DNA from: Streptomyces coffeae
GTDB lineage: Bacteria; Actinomycetota; Actinomycetes; Streptomycetales; Streptomycetaceae
Direction: 5' to 3'
Length of the DNA stretch: 64,000 nt
Assembly (NCBI RefSeq): GCF_016741875.1
Contig: NZ_JAERRF010000027.1
Coordinates: 55,495 to 119,494 of the forward strand
This document shows positions 18,561 to 27,385 of this stretch, piece by piece. The notes under the pieces were generated by a model. The model did no database searches, was not told where the DNA came from, and worked only from the letters and a program-made list of their open reading frames with translations. A program made the position numbers and the translations under genes. Within the stretch, counting starts at the first letter, position 1. The number at the start of each line of letters is the position of its first letter.

Positions 18561-18791
18561 ATGTCCCAAATCTTCTCCGACGAGACTCACCGGAACCTAC
18601 TCTCCCGCATTCCCCAGTGCACGGGCCGCGAAGTCGCCGACTGGCTCCGCACGGTCGACGAAGGCCCCGCGTTCTTCCGCTTCGAGGAGAAGGTCAGCTG
18701 GCTGCGCGGCGAGCATCAGCTCGCCTATGGCCACGCCAAAGCGATCATCCATGAGCACGACTTGAGGCGCGCGGCACGCAAGCTGCTGTAG
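18561..18791 (+). CDS. DUF4287 domain protein
   Basis: 76 residues, the size of stand-alone DUF4287 proteins. The sequence begins MSQIFSDETHRNLL and contains FEEKVSWLRGEHQLAYGHAKAI, the conserved part of the family (a glycine-arginine turn followed by the GHA helix). GGAGG lies eight bases before ATG 18561. Members occur alone or with DUF5655 and have no settled function. A strong hairpin about 90 bases downstream ends the transcript. Confidence 0.75.
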   Translation: MSQIFSDETHRNLLSRIPQCTGREVADWLRTVDEGPAFFRFEEKVSWLRGEHQLAYGHAKAIIHEHDLRRAARKLL

Positions 18792-18879
18792 CCGCGCCCC
18801 CTCCCGGGAGGCACAGGCGTGTATCCCAGACGGACCACACGGACCAGACGGACCCAACGGGGTGGCTTACGCCGCAGAA

Positions 18880-18917
18880 GAAGGGCCCGCGGAGGCAATC
18901 GCCTCCGCGGGCCCTTC
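18880..18917. terminator. Strong bidirectional terminator
   Basis: A perfect 17-bp stem (GAAGGGCCCGCGGAGGC at 18880-18896 with its complement at 18901-18917) and a four-base AATC loop. It sits between the stops of the DUF4287 gene and the converging Bax-inhibitor gene and would serve both. Confidence 0.85.
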
Positions 18918-18953
18918 GCCGTGCACCACCGGTGATGACCGGTGGCGACGGCA

Positions 18954-19847
18954 CTAGTCCCGGAAGATGGAGATCAGCCGCAGCAGCTCCAGGTAGATCC
19001 ACACCAGCGACAGCGTCAGACCGAACGCGGCCAGCCAGGACTCCTCACGCGGAGCGCCGTACTGGACGCCGTCCTCGATCTGCTTGAAGTCCATGGCCAG
19101 GAAGGCCGCACCGAGCACCACGCCGATGATGCCGAAGACGATGCCGAGGCCACCGCTGCGGAAGCCCATGCCGTCACCGCCGCCGAAAGCGGCGAAGAGC
19201 AGATTGACCGCCATCAGCAGGACGAAGCCGATGGCCGCAGCGATCACGAAGCGCTGGAAGCGCGCGTTCACCCGGATGAGCCGGGTCTTGTACGCCACGA
19301 GCACACCGACGAAGACCGCCATCGTGCCCAGCACCGCCTGCATCGGGATGCCGGACCAGCGCTCGTTGTACACCTGGCTGATGACACCGAGGAAAAGTCC
19401 CTCGAAGAGGGCGTAGCCCATGATCAGCGCGGGTGAGGCGGTGCGCTTGAACGACTGGACGAGGCCGAGGACCATGGCCACCAGCGCGGCGCCGAAGCCG
19501 ACGCCGACCGGGAGCTCGGCGATCCAGGCGGCCACGGCGGCGACGATGACGGTGCCCAGCGTCATACCGGTGCGCATGACGACGTCGTCCATCGTCATGA
19601 CGGCGGTGCGCGGACCCGTCGGCGGCGCCCCGTACATCTGCTGGAGCTGCTCGGGCGTCAGATTCTGCTGTGCACCGCCCGCGTAGGGATTCGTCGGCGC
19701 CTGTCCTTGTGCGTACGGGTTACCACCGGCGTACGGGTTGCCCTGACCTGCGGCGGGGCTCCCGGCCTGCGGCGCCGCGCCGAAGCCGGCGTAGCCGCCG
19801 GTGCGGCTGAAACCCCGTCGCGAGAAGACCGGGTTGCTGCTCCTCAT
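18954..19847 (-). CDS. Bax inhibitor-1 / YccA family membrane protein
   Basis: 297 residues. A cytoplasmic Gly/Ala/Asn/Pro-rich N-terminus (about 80 residues with repeated NPYAGG-type units) precedes seven hydrophobic segments typical of the BI-1/YccA family, with the charged pattern ALIMGYALFEGLFLG and, near the C-terminus, FLAMDFKQIEDG. Family members form pH-sensitive Ca2+ leak channels or protease modulators in bacteria. ATG 19847 gives the full repeat-bearing N-terminus. Confidence 0.88.
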   Translation of the reverse strand: MRSSNPVFSRRGFSRTGGYAGFGAAPQAGSPAAGQGNPYAGGNPYAQGQAPTNPYAGGAQQNLTPEQLQQMYGAPPTGPRTAVMTMDDVVMRTGMTLGTVIVAAVAAWIAELPVGVGFGAALVAMVLGLVQSFKRTASPALIMGYALFEGLFLGVISQVYNERWSGIPMQAVLGTMAVFVGVLVAYKTRLIRVNARFQRFVIAAAIGFVLLMAVNLLFAAFGGGDGMGFRSGGLGIVFGIIGVVLGAAFLAMDFKQIEDGVQYGAPREESWLAAFGLTLSLVWIYLELLRLISIFRD

Positions 19848-19952
19848 CTCACTCCTCCATGGCCGCCCTGCGCGACCTTGACCTCAGAGTAATGGGTAAG
19901 CAAAGAATGCACCCTAGTGCCCAAGGAGGATCTTTTCACGCATGACGAGTGC

Positions 19953-19978
19953 GCGCGAGGCCCTTGCGGGCCCCGCGC
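19953..19978 (-). terminator. Probable bldA terminator
   Basis: Stem GCGCG-A-GGCCC (19953-19963) pairs with GGGCC-C-CGCGC (19968-19978) around a four-base loop with one A/C mismatch. It begins 55 bases after the 3' end of the tRNA gene in the direction of transcription. Confidence 0.5.
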
Positions 19979-20032
19979 GGGAGCAGCGGGCGACCGGACG
20001 CGCACGCTGAGTGCCGTTCCACGATCTGGAGG

Positions 20033-20115
20033 TGCCCGGAACCGGACTTGAACCGGTACGCCCGCGAGGGGCAGCGAGGTTTAAGCTCGCCGTGTCTGCA
20101 TTCCACCATCCGGGC
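20033..20115 (-). tRNA. bldA: tRNA-Leu, anticodon UAA (bldA)
   Basis: The reverse strand from 20115 folds into a class II tRNA: acceptor GCCCGGA pairs with TCCGGGC, the D-arm starts GTGGAATGCAGACACG, the anticodon arm is CGAG-CTTAAAC-CTCG with anticodon TAA (plus-strand TTA at 20081-20083), a long variable arm follows, and the T-loop is GTTCAAGTC. The discriminator is A; the following bases are CCT, so CCA is not fully encoded. This tRNA reads the rare UUA codon. In Streptomyces it is bldA, known to delay translation of TTA-containing genes for development and antibiotic production. Confidence 0.95.
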
Positions 20116-20561
20116 AACGGCTCCCTGGGCCGTACCGTTCGCATACGACCCTCCCCATAGGAGAGCAGCACGAGCCTATCCGGGGACAAGCCCCCGAACA
20201 GCGAATCCCCAGACCGAGGTTGTCTTATTTTATTGGCAACTGAGTGCCCATCAGCGGCGGGGCGGGGTACCTGCGGATGCCGGTCGGCGACCGGACCTGC
20301 CCATATGCCGGGTACCGCCACGATCAGGGGAATGACGCAATCTCGATGCCCCCGTCCGGGGGCCCCTCTCCTACCCAGGGAGGAGCCGGGCGGCGGCTCC
20401 TACGACCCAAGTGGCGCGCGGAAACCGGAGCACGGGCTGATCCCGTACGGCCGGACGGCAAGGACCATGGAAGGACATCCCCACGCCCGGGTCCCGCAGT
20501 ACGGGACCAGTCCCCCCATGGCGCGGGACCGTCCCGTACCGCATGACAGGAGCACTCCACC
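20116..20561. promoter_or_regulatory. bldA promoter region and ABC-transporter leader
   Basis: On the minus strand CTGTTC and TAGGCT (complement of 20173-20178) are spaced 17 bases apart and could be the bldA -35 and -10, giving a tRNA leader of about 50 bases. An AT-rich stretch, TCTTATTTTATTGGC, lies at 20223-20237. To the right, CAGGAG at 20545-20550 is the ribosome-binding site of the ABC gene. No protein gene is supported. Confidence 0.45.
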
Positions 20562-21344
20562 GTGACCACCACCCCTTCCGGCGTCCAGACCGCCGCCCGC
20601 CCCACCACGGCGGCGGCGCGGGCCACGGACCTCTCGAAGGTCTACGGACACGGCGAGACCCAGGTGATCGCCCTGGACGCCGTCTCCGTGGAGTTCCGGC
20701 AGGCCGAATTCACCGCGATCATGGGCCCTTCCGGCTCGGGCAAGTCGACGCTGATGCACTGCATGGCGGGTCTGGACACGGTCTCCAGCGGCTCCACCCG
20801 GATCGGTGACACCGAACTGACCGCGCTGAAGGACAAGAAGCTCACCCAGCTGCGCCGCGACAAGATCGGCTTCATCTTCCAGGCGTTCAACCTGCTGCCG
20901 ACCCTGAACGCGCTGGAGAACATCACCCTTCCGATGGACATCGCGGGCCGTAAGGCCGATCAGGCGTGGCTGGACAGGGTGGTGGAGACCGTCGGCCTTT
21001 CCGGGCGGCTCAAGCACCGTCCCAACCAGCTCTCCGGCGGTCAGCAGCAGCGGGTGGCGGTGGCCCGCGCCCTGGCGGGCAAGCCGGACATCATCTTCGC
21101 CGACGAGCCCACCGGCAACCTGGACTCCCGGTCCGGTGCCGAAGTCCTGGGCTTCCTGCGCAACTCGGTGCGGGAGCTGGGCCAGACGGTGGTGATGGTC
21201 ACTCATGACCCGGTGGCCGCCTCCTACGCCGACCGGGTGGTCTTCCTCGCCGACGGCCGGATCGTCGACGAGCTGCGCGACCCCTCCGCCGAGGCGGTCC
21301 TGGACCGGATGAAGCGCTTCGACGCCAAGGGCCGCACCAGCTGA
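20562..21344 (+). CDS. ABC transporter ATP-binding protein (LolD/MacB type)
   Basis: 260-residue ATPase that powers the FtsX-like permease encoded next. Walker A is GPSGSGKST (about residue 53), the Q-loop is FQAFNLLP, the signature LSGGQQQR, Walker B IIFADEPTGNLDS, and the switch His is in VTHDP. These are the forms found in the LolD/MacB/SalX subgroup, which extrude lipids, peptides or drugs by a mechanotransmission cycle. GTG 20562 has AGGAG upstream. It is separated from the permease gene by 80 bases. The pair lies beside bldA. Confidence 0.95.
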   Translation: MTTTPSGVQTAARPTTAAARATDLSKVYGHGETQVIALDAVSVEFRQAEFTAIMGPSGSGKSTLMHCMAGLDTVSSGSTRIGDTELTALKDKKLTQLRRDKIGFIFQAFNLLPTLNALENITLPMDIAGRKADQAWLDRVVETVGLSGRLKHRPNQLSGGQQQRVAVARALAGKPDIIFADEPTGNLDSRSGAEVLGFLRNSVRELGQTVVMVTHDPVAASYADRVVFLADGRIVDELRDPSAEAVLDRMKRFDAKGRTS

Positions 21345-21424
21345 CGGGACGCCACATCCGTCCCGTCGGCCGCCGACCCGTACGCCTCGCCGACCTCTCC
21401 AAGACCCCTCAGGACTGACACCTC

Positions 21425-23971
21425 ATGTTCCGTACCGCCTTGCGCAATGTGCTTGCGCACAAGGCCCGGCTGCTGATGACCACGCTCGCCGTGCTGCTCG
21501 GCGTGGCCTTCGTCTCCGGGACCCTGGTCTTCACCAACACCATCTCCGACGCCTACCAGAAGAGCTCCGAGAAGGGCTTCTCCGGCGTCGACGTGGCCAT
21601 CACGCCCCATAGCGACTCCGACGACAACACCGGCAAGCCCGGTGAGGCGCCACGGCTCGGCCAGCGGGTGCTGGACCGGGCGGCCCAGGTGCCCGGCGCC
21701 GCCTCGGCGACCGGCACCGTCTCCGGCTACACCGCCCTGTCCAAGAAGAACGGCGACCTCCTCGGCAGCGGCTTCTCCAACCTCGGCGGCAACTACTACC
21801 CGGGCAAGGACGGCAAGGACCCGCGGTACACGCTGACCGACGGCCGCGCGCCGAAGGCCGCGGGCGAGGTGGCGCTCGACGCCAAGTCGGCCGGGCGCGG
21901 CCACTACGCGGTCGGCGACACCATCCGGGTGTCGGTGGACGGCCCGGTCCGCAAGGAGAAGGTCGTCGGCGTCTTCACCACCGACGACGGCAATGTGGCG
22001 GCGGGCGGCAGCCTCGCGCTGTTCGACACCCCCACCGCACAGCGGCTGTTCGCCAAGCCCGGTCAGTTCGACGAGATCGATGTGAAGGCCGCGGCGGGCA
22101 CCTCGCAGACCGCGCTGAAGTCCGCGATCGACAAGGTCCTCCCCAAGGAGGCCGAGGCCGAGACCGGTCAGAAGCTGGCCGACGACCAGGCCGAGCAGAT
22201 CAAGGCGAGCATGAGCGGGATGCAGACCGGCATGCTGGTCTTCGCCGGTATCGCGCTCTTCGTCGGCATCTTCATCATCGCCAACACCTTCACCATGCTG
22301 GTCGCCCAGCGCACCCGGGAGCTCGCCCTGCTGCGCGCGGTCGGCGCGACCCGCCGTCAGGTCACCCGCTCGGTGCTGATCGAGGCCACCGTCGTGGGCA
22401 TCATCGCCGGTGTCACCGGTCTCGCGGCCGGTGTGGGCATCGGCGCCGGGCTGCGCTCGCTGCTCAACTCCACCGGGGCCACGGTCCCGGACGGCCCGCT
22501 CGTCGTCGACGCCAACACCGTGCTGCTCTCCATGGCCGTCGGCATCGTGGTCACCGTGCTCGCCGCCTGGCTGCCCGGCCGTCGCGCCGCGAAGATCCCG
22601 CCGGTCGCCGCGATGAACAGCGTGCACGCCCCGCCGAGCACCCGCGGTCTGGTGGTGCGCAACACCATCGGCGCGATCCTCGCCGCGGGCGGTATCGCGC
22701 TGGTGCTGGCCGGGGCCGGAATGGGCACCGACGGCAAGGGCTTGATGGGGACGGGCGCCGCCGTGCTGGTGATCGGGGTGTTCGTACTCACCCCGCTGCT
22801 GTCCCGGCCGCTGATCGCCGCCGCCGCGCCGGTGCTGCGGTTGTTCGGCATGCCCGGCAAGCTGGCCCGGCAGAACGCGGTGCGCAACCCGCGCCGTACC
22901 GCCGCCACCGCCTCGGCCCTGATGGTCGGCCTCACCCTGATCACCGGTATGACGGTGATCGCGGGCAGCGTCCAGAAGGGCATCGACAAGATGGCCACCG
23001 ACGCGCTGAAGTCCGACTACGTGGTCAGCATGGGCGGCTTTGACGGTCAGCGTCCGCTCTCGCCGGACGTGGCGCGCACCATCGGCAAGATGCCCGAGGT
23101 CACCGCGTACAGCCCGCTGCGCCAGTCCGCCTCCCGGATCGACGGCGACAGCGAGTTTCTGACCGGGGTCGACGGGAAGTCCATCACCGACCTGGTGAAC
23201 GTGGACTTCGCCCAGGGCTCCTTCGCCGGACTCTCCGGCAACAAGGCGGTCGTGGACGACAAGATGGCCAAGTCCCACGGCTGGAAGCTGGGCTCCTCGA
23301 TCCCGGTGACCTACGAGGACGGCCGCCGCGGCACCCTCACCGTCCAGGGCATCTACACGGGCAACGAGATGATCCGCGGCATCATGCTGGACTCCGGGAC
23401 GCTCACCCCGCACATGTCCACCGTCACCGATATGCAGGTGATGGTGAAGACCAAGGGCGGCCCGTCGGAGGAGGCCAAGGACGCCCTGAAGAAGGCGCTC
23501 GGTGAGAACCCGGCGATCCAGGTGCAGAACAAGCAGGACATCTCCGACGGCATCGCCAAGTTCTTCACCCTGATGCTCAACATGCTCTACGGGCTGCTGG
23601 GCATGGCCGTGCTCGTCGCCGTGCTGGGGGTCATCAACACCCTGGCGATGTCGGTCTTCGAACGCTCCCAGGAGATCGGGATGCTGCGGGCGATCGGCCT
23701 GGACCGGCGCGGCATCAAGCGGATGGTCCGGCTGGAGTCGCTGGTCATCTCACTCTTCGGCGGAGTGCTGGGGCTCGGCCTCGGAGTGTTCTTCGGCTGG
23801 GCGGCCGGGGAGATGATCGCCAACGGGATGCCGACCTACGAGCTGGTGCTGCCCTGGGGCCGGATGGCGGTCTTCCTGCTGCTGGCCGCCCTCGTGGGCG
23901 TGCTGGCGGCGCTGTGGCCCGCCCGCCGCGCGGCGAAGCTCAACATGCTGGCGGCCATCAAGGCCGAGTAG
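21425..23971 (+). CDS. FtsX-like ABC transporter permease
   Basis: 848 residues with the duplicated FtsX layout: an N-terminal helix (residues about 15-40), an extracellular MacB-PCD-like domain (about 45-260), three helices (FAGIALFVGIFIIANTFTML then VVGIIAGVTGLAAGVGIG and VLLSMAVGIVVTVLAAWLP), a second membrane/periplasmic unit, and three C-terminal helices (LYGLLGMAVLVAVLGVINTL, and others). The coupling motif ERSQEIGMLRAIG is near the end. It works with the preceding ATPase, probably exporting a hydrophobic or peptidic substrate. The substrate is unknown. Confidence 0.93.
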   Translation: MFRTALRNVLAHKARLLMTTLAVLLGVAFVSGTLVFTNTISDAYQKSSEKGFSGVDVAITPHSDSDDNTGKPGEAPRLGQRVLDRAAQVPGAASATGTVSGYTALSKKNGDLLGSGFSNLGGNYYPGKDGKDPRYTLTDGRAPKAAGEVALDAKSAGRGHYAVGDTIRVSVDGPVRKEKVVGVFTTDDGNVAAGGSLALFDTPTAQRLFAKPGQFDEIDVKAAAGTSQTALKSAIDKVLPKEAEAETGQKLADDQAEQIKASMSGMQTGMLVFAGIALFVGIFIIANTFTMLVAQRTRELALLRAVGATRRQVTRSVLIEATVVGIIAGVTGLAAGVGIGAGLRSLLNSTGATVPDGPLVVDANTVLLSMAVGIVVTVLAAWLPGRRAAKIPPVAAMNSVHAPPSTRGLVVRNTIGAILAAGGIALVLAGAGMGTDGKGLMGTGAAVLVIGVFVLTPLLSRPLIAAAAPVLRLFGMPGKLARQNAVRNPRRTAATASALMVGLTLITGMTVIAGSVQKGIDKMATDALKSDYVVSMGGFDGQRPLSPDVARTIGKMPEVTAYSPLRQSASRIDGDSEFLTGVDGKSITDLVNVDFAQGSFAGLSGNKAVVDDKMAKSHGWKLGSSIPVTYEDGRRGTLTVQGIYTGNEMIRGIMLDSGTLTPHMSTVTDMQVMVKTKGGPSEEAKDALKKALGENPAIQVQNKQDISDGIAKFFTLMLNMLYGLLGMAVLVAVLGVINTLAMSVFERSQEIGMLRAIGLDRRGIKRMVRLESLVISLFGGVLGLGLGVFFGWAAGEMIANGMPTYELVLPWGRMAVFLLLAALVGVLAALWPARRAAKLNMLAAIKAE

Positions 23972-23983
23972 CACGGCGCCGAA

Positions 23984-24016
23984 AGCGGCGCAGAAGCGGC
24001 GCAGAAGCGGCGCAGA
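23984..24016. repeat. Three tandem 11-bp repeats
   Basis: The unit AGCGGCGCAGA occurs three times without a break at 23984, 23995 and 24006, just after the permease stop codon and before the terminator hairpin. Confidence 0.8.
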
Positions 24017-24020
24017 ACTG

Positions 24021-24061
24021 GACGTCCCCGTCCGCCCCTCACCGGGGCGGGCGGGGACGTC
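24021..24061. terminator. Bidirectional terminator
   Basis: An 18-bp stem (24021-24038 with 24044-24061) with a single G-T wobble and a five-base loop, between the stops of the ABC permease and the converging methyltransferase gene. Confidence 0.85.
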
Positions 24062-24079
24062 GCCGTCTCTCCCGCCGCG

Positions 24080-25393
24080 CTACTCCCGCCAGTCGCGGGC
24101 GCGCAGCGGCAGCCCGGACGCTCCGTCGCCGGGGGTGCGCACGGCCAGGACCTGGTTGACGCCGATCCGGTTGCGCTCGAAGGACAGCGCGCACGCGGCC
24201 ATGTAGAGCCGCCAGACCCGGGCCCGGCCCGGGGAGGTGAGCCGTACCGCCTCCGTCCAGTGCCGCTCCAGGTTGGTCACCCAGGCGCGCAGGGTGAGCG
24301 CGTAGTGCTCGCGGATGGCCTCCACGTCGCGCACCTCGAAGCCCGCCTCCTCCAGCTGGGCGACGGTCCGGCCGACCGGGGCCAGCTCGCCGTCGGGGAA
24401 GACATAGCGGTCGATGAACTCGTCCACCCGGTACGCCGCTTCGTCCGGCTCCGGACGCCGGGCGATCTGGTGGTTGAGCAGCCGCCCGCCGGGCTTCAGC
24501 AGCCGGTGCAGGATGGCGGCGTACTCGGCGTAGCGCACGGCGCCGACGTGCTCGGCCATACCGATCGAGGAGATCGCGTCGAAGGGCCCGTCGACGACCT
24601 TGCGGTAGTCCTGGACCCGGATCTCGACCCGGTCGGTGAGCCCGGCTTCCGCGATGCGCTTGCGGGCGTACGCCGCCTGCTCCTCGGAGAGGGTGATGCC
24701 GACGGCGGTCACCCCGTACTCGCGCACCGCGTGCAGCACCATCGAGCCCCAGCCGCAGCCCACGTCCAGCAGCCGCTGCCCGGGGCGCAGGGCCAGCTTG
24801 CGGCAGACGAGGTCGAGTTTGGCGTGCTGGGCGTCCTCGAGCGTGCCATCGGGCCGGTCCCAGTAGGCGCACGAGTAGACCATGGAGGGGCCGAGCACCC
24901 GCGCGTAGAAGTCGTTGCCCACGTCGTAGTGGTGGCTGATGGCCGCCTTGTCGCGGCGCAGGGTGTGCAGCGGCCCGCGGCTCGGGACGCGCACCTCCTC
25001 ACGGGGCGGAGGCGGCGGCAGCCCCGGCCCGGCGAGCGCGATCAGACCGAGGGCGGCGGAGCGCAGCGCGGGGTCGCGCAGCGCCTGGAAGGCGGCGGTG
25101 AGCCGGGACTGCCGGGAGCCGGGGCCGCGCTCCCACAGCAGCCCGGCGAGCGCGTCCAGGGCCTGGTACAGATCGCCCTCGATGTCCAGGTCACCGGCCA
25201 CCCAGGCGCGGGCCAGGCCCAGTTCGCCGGGCCTCCACAGCAGCCGGCGCAGCGCCCGGCGGCGGCGTACGACGAGGGTGGGGGTGCCGGGCGGTCCGGC
25301 CTCGCTGTGGTCCCAGGCGCGGATCCGGAGCGGGAGCGGGGCTCCCAGCGCCTCCTCGGCCAGGGCGGCCAGTCGCCCAGCGGCGTCGGTCAT
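24080..25393 (-). CDS. Cyclopropane-fatty-acyl-phospholipid synthase family methyltransferase
   Basis: A SAM-dependent enzyme of the CFA synthase/mycolic-acid methyltransferase family, 437 residues. The SAM site LDVGCGWGSMVLHAV is at about residue 205, with GITLSEEQ and ISSIGMAEHVG following; the substrate-binding tyrosine/arginine segment SHHYDVGNDFY precedes it. The N-terminal 130 residues form the usual lipid-binding domain. ATG 25393 has GGAGG upstream with GTG 25402 overlapping that site. Likely acts on unsaturated acyl chains of membrane lipids, adding a methylene or methyl group. Confidence 0.88.
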   Translation of the reverse strand: MTDAAGRLAALAEEALGAPLPLRIRAWDHSEAGPPGTPTLVVRRRRALRRLLWRPGELGLARAWVAGDLDIEGDLYQALDALAGLLWERGPGSRQSRLTAAFQALRDPALRSAALGLIALAGPGLPPPPPREEVRVPSRGPLHTLRRDKAAISHHYDVGNDFYARVLGPSMVYSCAYWDRPDGTLEDAQHAKLDLVCRKLALRPGQRLLDVGCGWGSMVLHAVREYGVTAVGITLSEEQAAYARKRIAEAGLTDRVEIRVQDYRKVVDGPFDAISSIGMAEHVGAVRYAEYAAILHRLLKPGGRLLNHQIARRPEPDEAAYRVDEFIDRYVFPDGELAPVGRTVAQLEEAGFEVRDVEAIREHYALTLRAWVTNLERHWTEAVRLTSPGRARVWRLYMAACALSFERNRIGVNQVLAVRTPGDGASGLPLRARDWRE

Positions 25394-25602
25394 GTCGCAC
25401 ACCTCCGTGATGGCAAGTCAGCGAGGATTTACTCACCACGTAAACACCATGGAACCATCCGTACAGTCCCGGCGACACGTCTGGAATCGGCAAAAGTCAT
25501 CCCGCGCGCCGGAGGATGGCGGGGTGTGCGCATGCCGAAGGGCGCCCGCCCCACGGATGGCGGACGCCCTTGGCGTCGGTTGTGCGTGCGCAGGCCCTCA
25601 GG

Positions 25603-26991
25603 TCAGGACGCGCCGGCCTTCTCGGCCTTCTCTGCCTTCTCGGCCGGGGCCGGTCGCGCGGCCGCGGAGACCGGGGCGGCCGCCTCGTAGAACTCCTCGC
25701 GGGGGTTCTCGATGGCGCCCAGCGAGACGACCTCGCGCTTGAGGAACAGCCCGAGCGTCCAGTCGGCGAGCACACGGATCTTGCGGTTGAAGGTCGGCAT
25801 CGCCATACCGTGGTAGCCGCGGTGCATGTACCAGGCGAGACGGCCCTTCAGCTTGATCTTCATCTTGCCGAAGACGATCATCGCGACGCCCTTGTGGAGG
25901 CCGAGGCCCGCCACGGCGCCCTTGTTGGCGTGCTTGTACTCCCCCTGCGGGAAGCCGCGCATACCCGAGATCACGTTGTCGCCGAGCACCTTGGACTGGC
26001 GCAGCGCGTGCTGGGCGTTGGGCGGGCACCAGGCACCCTCGCCGACGGCGAGGTCCGGCACCTGGGCGTTGTCACCGGCGGCCCAGATGTAGTCGGTGCC
26101 CTTGACCTGGAGGGTGGCCTCGGTGTCCACGTGGCCGCGGGGGCCGAGCGGGAGACCGAAGCGGGCGAGGGCCGGGTTCGGCTTGACGCCGGCGGTCCAC
26201 ACGATGGTGTTGGAGTCGACCTCGAGGCCGTTCTTGAGCACGACGTGGCCGTCGACGCAGGAGTTCATCGAGGTGTTGAGGTAGATCTCGATGCCACGCT
26301 TCTGGAGGTGCTCCAGACCCCACTGGCCGAGCTTCGGGCCGACCTCGGGGAGGATCTTGTCCGCGGCGTCGACGAGCACGAAGCGCATGTCCTCGCGCGA
26401 GACGTTGGGGTAGTACTTGGCCGCGTCGCGGGCCATGTCCTCGACCTCGCCGATGGTCTCCGCACCCGCGAAGCCACCGCCGACGAAGACGAAGGTGAGC
26501 GCCTTGCGGCGGATCTCCTCGTCGGTCGTGGAGTCGGCCTTGTCGAGCTGCTCGAGGACGTGGTTGCGCAGGCCGATGGCCTCCTCGACGCCCTTCATAC
26601 CGATGCCGTTCTCGGCGAGGCCGGGGATCGGGAAGGTACGGGAGACCGCGCCGAGCGCGACGACCAGGTAGTCGAAGGGCAGCTCGTACGACTCGCCGAC
26701 GAGCGGCTGGACGATGGCGACCTTGCGGTCCTGGTCGATGGACGACACCCGGCCGGTGAGGACTTCCGCCTTGGGGAGCACCCGCCGCAGCGGGACCACG
26801 ACGTGACGGGGGGAGATGCTGCCGGCCGCAGCTTCGGGAAGAAAGGGCTGGTACGTCATGTACGAGCGAGGGTCGACGACCGTGACAGTCGCCTCGCCGT
26901 ACCGCATCTTCTTCAGGATGCGGCGCGCCGCGTACAGGCCAACGTACCCACCGCCTACTACGAGGATCCTGGGACGCTCCGTGGTGCTCAT
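25603..26991 (-). CDS. ndh: Type II NADH dehydrogenase
   Basis: A single-subunit NADH:quinone oxidoreductase on the inner face of the membrane; it feeds electrons to menaquinone without pumping protons. 462 residues with two Rossmann folds: RILVVGGGYVGLYAA (FAD) and TFVFVGGGFAGAETIGE (NADH). The quinone/FAD motif YIWAAGDNAQVPD is present, and a C-terminal amphipathic segment precedes an Ala/Glu-rich tail. ATG 26991 is the likely start; 18 more in-frame bases exist upstream. Two Rex-like operators lie upstream. Confidence 0.93.
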   Translation of the reverse strand: MSTTERPRILVVGGGYVGLYAARRILKKMRYGEATVTVVDPRSYMTYQPFLPEAAAGSISPRHVVVPLRRVLPKAEVLTGRVSSIDQDRKVAIVQPLVGESYELPFDYLVVALGAVSRTFPIPGLAENGIGMKGVEEAIGLRNHVLEQLDKADSTTDEEIRRKALTFVFVGGGFAGAETIGEVEDMARDAAKYYPNVSREDMRFVLVDAADKILPEVGPKLGQWGLEHLQKRGIEIYLNTSMNSCVDGHVVLKNGLEVDSNTIVWTAGVKPNPALARFGLPLGPRGHVDTEATLQVKGTDYIWAAGDNAQVPDLAVGEGAWCPPNAQHALRQSKVLGDNVISGMRGFPQGEYKHANKGAVAGLGLHKGVAMIVFGKMKIKLKGRLAWYMHRGYHGMAMPTFNRKIRVLADWTLGLFLKREVVSLGAIENPREEFYEAAAPVSAAARPAPAEKAEKAEKAGAS

Positions 26992-27024
26992 GTTTCGAGT
27001 ATCCAGCACCCCTTGGGGGCGGGC

Positions 27025-27042
27025 TCGTGAGCCCCTTCACAA
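27025..27042 (-). promoter_or_regulatory. Rex-like operator, proximal to ndh
   Basis: TCGTGAG-CCCC-TTCACAA matches the Rex operator TTGTGAA-N4-TTCACAA with two mismatches, both in one half. It lies 34-51 bases before the ndh start, where a bound repressor would block the promoter when NADH is low. Confidence 0.6.
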
Positions 27043-27061
27043 GCTCCTTGGGGGTGTCTGC

Positions 27062-27294
27062 TACACTCCGCCGCCCCCGTGATCGACGCCATACTCGGGG
27101 AGGGGAACCGCCCGCCGATCCGGGACGTTCCCACCCCGCTGAACAGGGCTTGCGCCTGAACGCGGGAGTAGCCCAGGACCCCGTGACGGGGTCGGGCGAG
27201 ATGACCGGAAGCTGCCACGATGCGGGCAACGGCGGGGCGGGGCCGCCGAAACGGCCCCGGACGGCCACCGCAGGCGGCGACCAGGGCCCTTTTT
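27062..27294 (+). ncRNA. Candidate structured RNA between ndh and ppx
   Basis: A gene-free stretch with dense short-range complementarity on the plus strand. Stems include GCCC-AG-GACCCCG-TGA-CGGGGTC-GGGC (27172-27198 region), GGGAAC with GTTCCC (27103-27136 region), CCCGC with GCGGG and GGGGCCG with CGGCCCC. It ends in GGCCC followed by five T (27290-27294), rare in this genome and typical of intrinsic terminators. TACACT at 27062 could be a -10. The same segment would be the leader of ndh if read on the minus strand. I could not match it to a known RNA family. Confidence 0.35.
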
Positions 27295-27295
27295 C

Positions 27296-27313
27296 ATGTG
27301 AAGGATTTCACGA
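27296..27313. promoter_or_regulatory. Second Rex-like operator, distal to ndh
   Basis: ATGTGAA-GGAT-TTCACGA matches TTGTGAA-N4-TTCACAA with two mismatches. It lies about 300 bases upstream of ndh and immediately after the T-run that closes the candidate structured RNA. Confidence 0.55.
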
Positions 27314-27385
27314 ACTTTCTTCCGGGCGGCATACGGAAGACCCCCGGAGGGGCCTCCGTGGCCGCTCATACGTTGTTGATCCCGC

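Noticed and set aside
20244..20546. 100-residue plus-strand frame between bldA and the ABC gene
   Set aside because: No ribosome-binding site fits it, the translation is Pro/Gly/Arg-rich with no family, and it overlaps the bldA promoter region and the ABC leader.
21224..23413. A 729-residue minus-strand frame opposite the ABC permease
   Set aside because: Composition is His/Gly/Arg-heavy with no motif, and it is entirely antisense to a well-defined FtsX-type permease.
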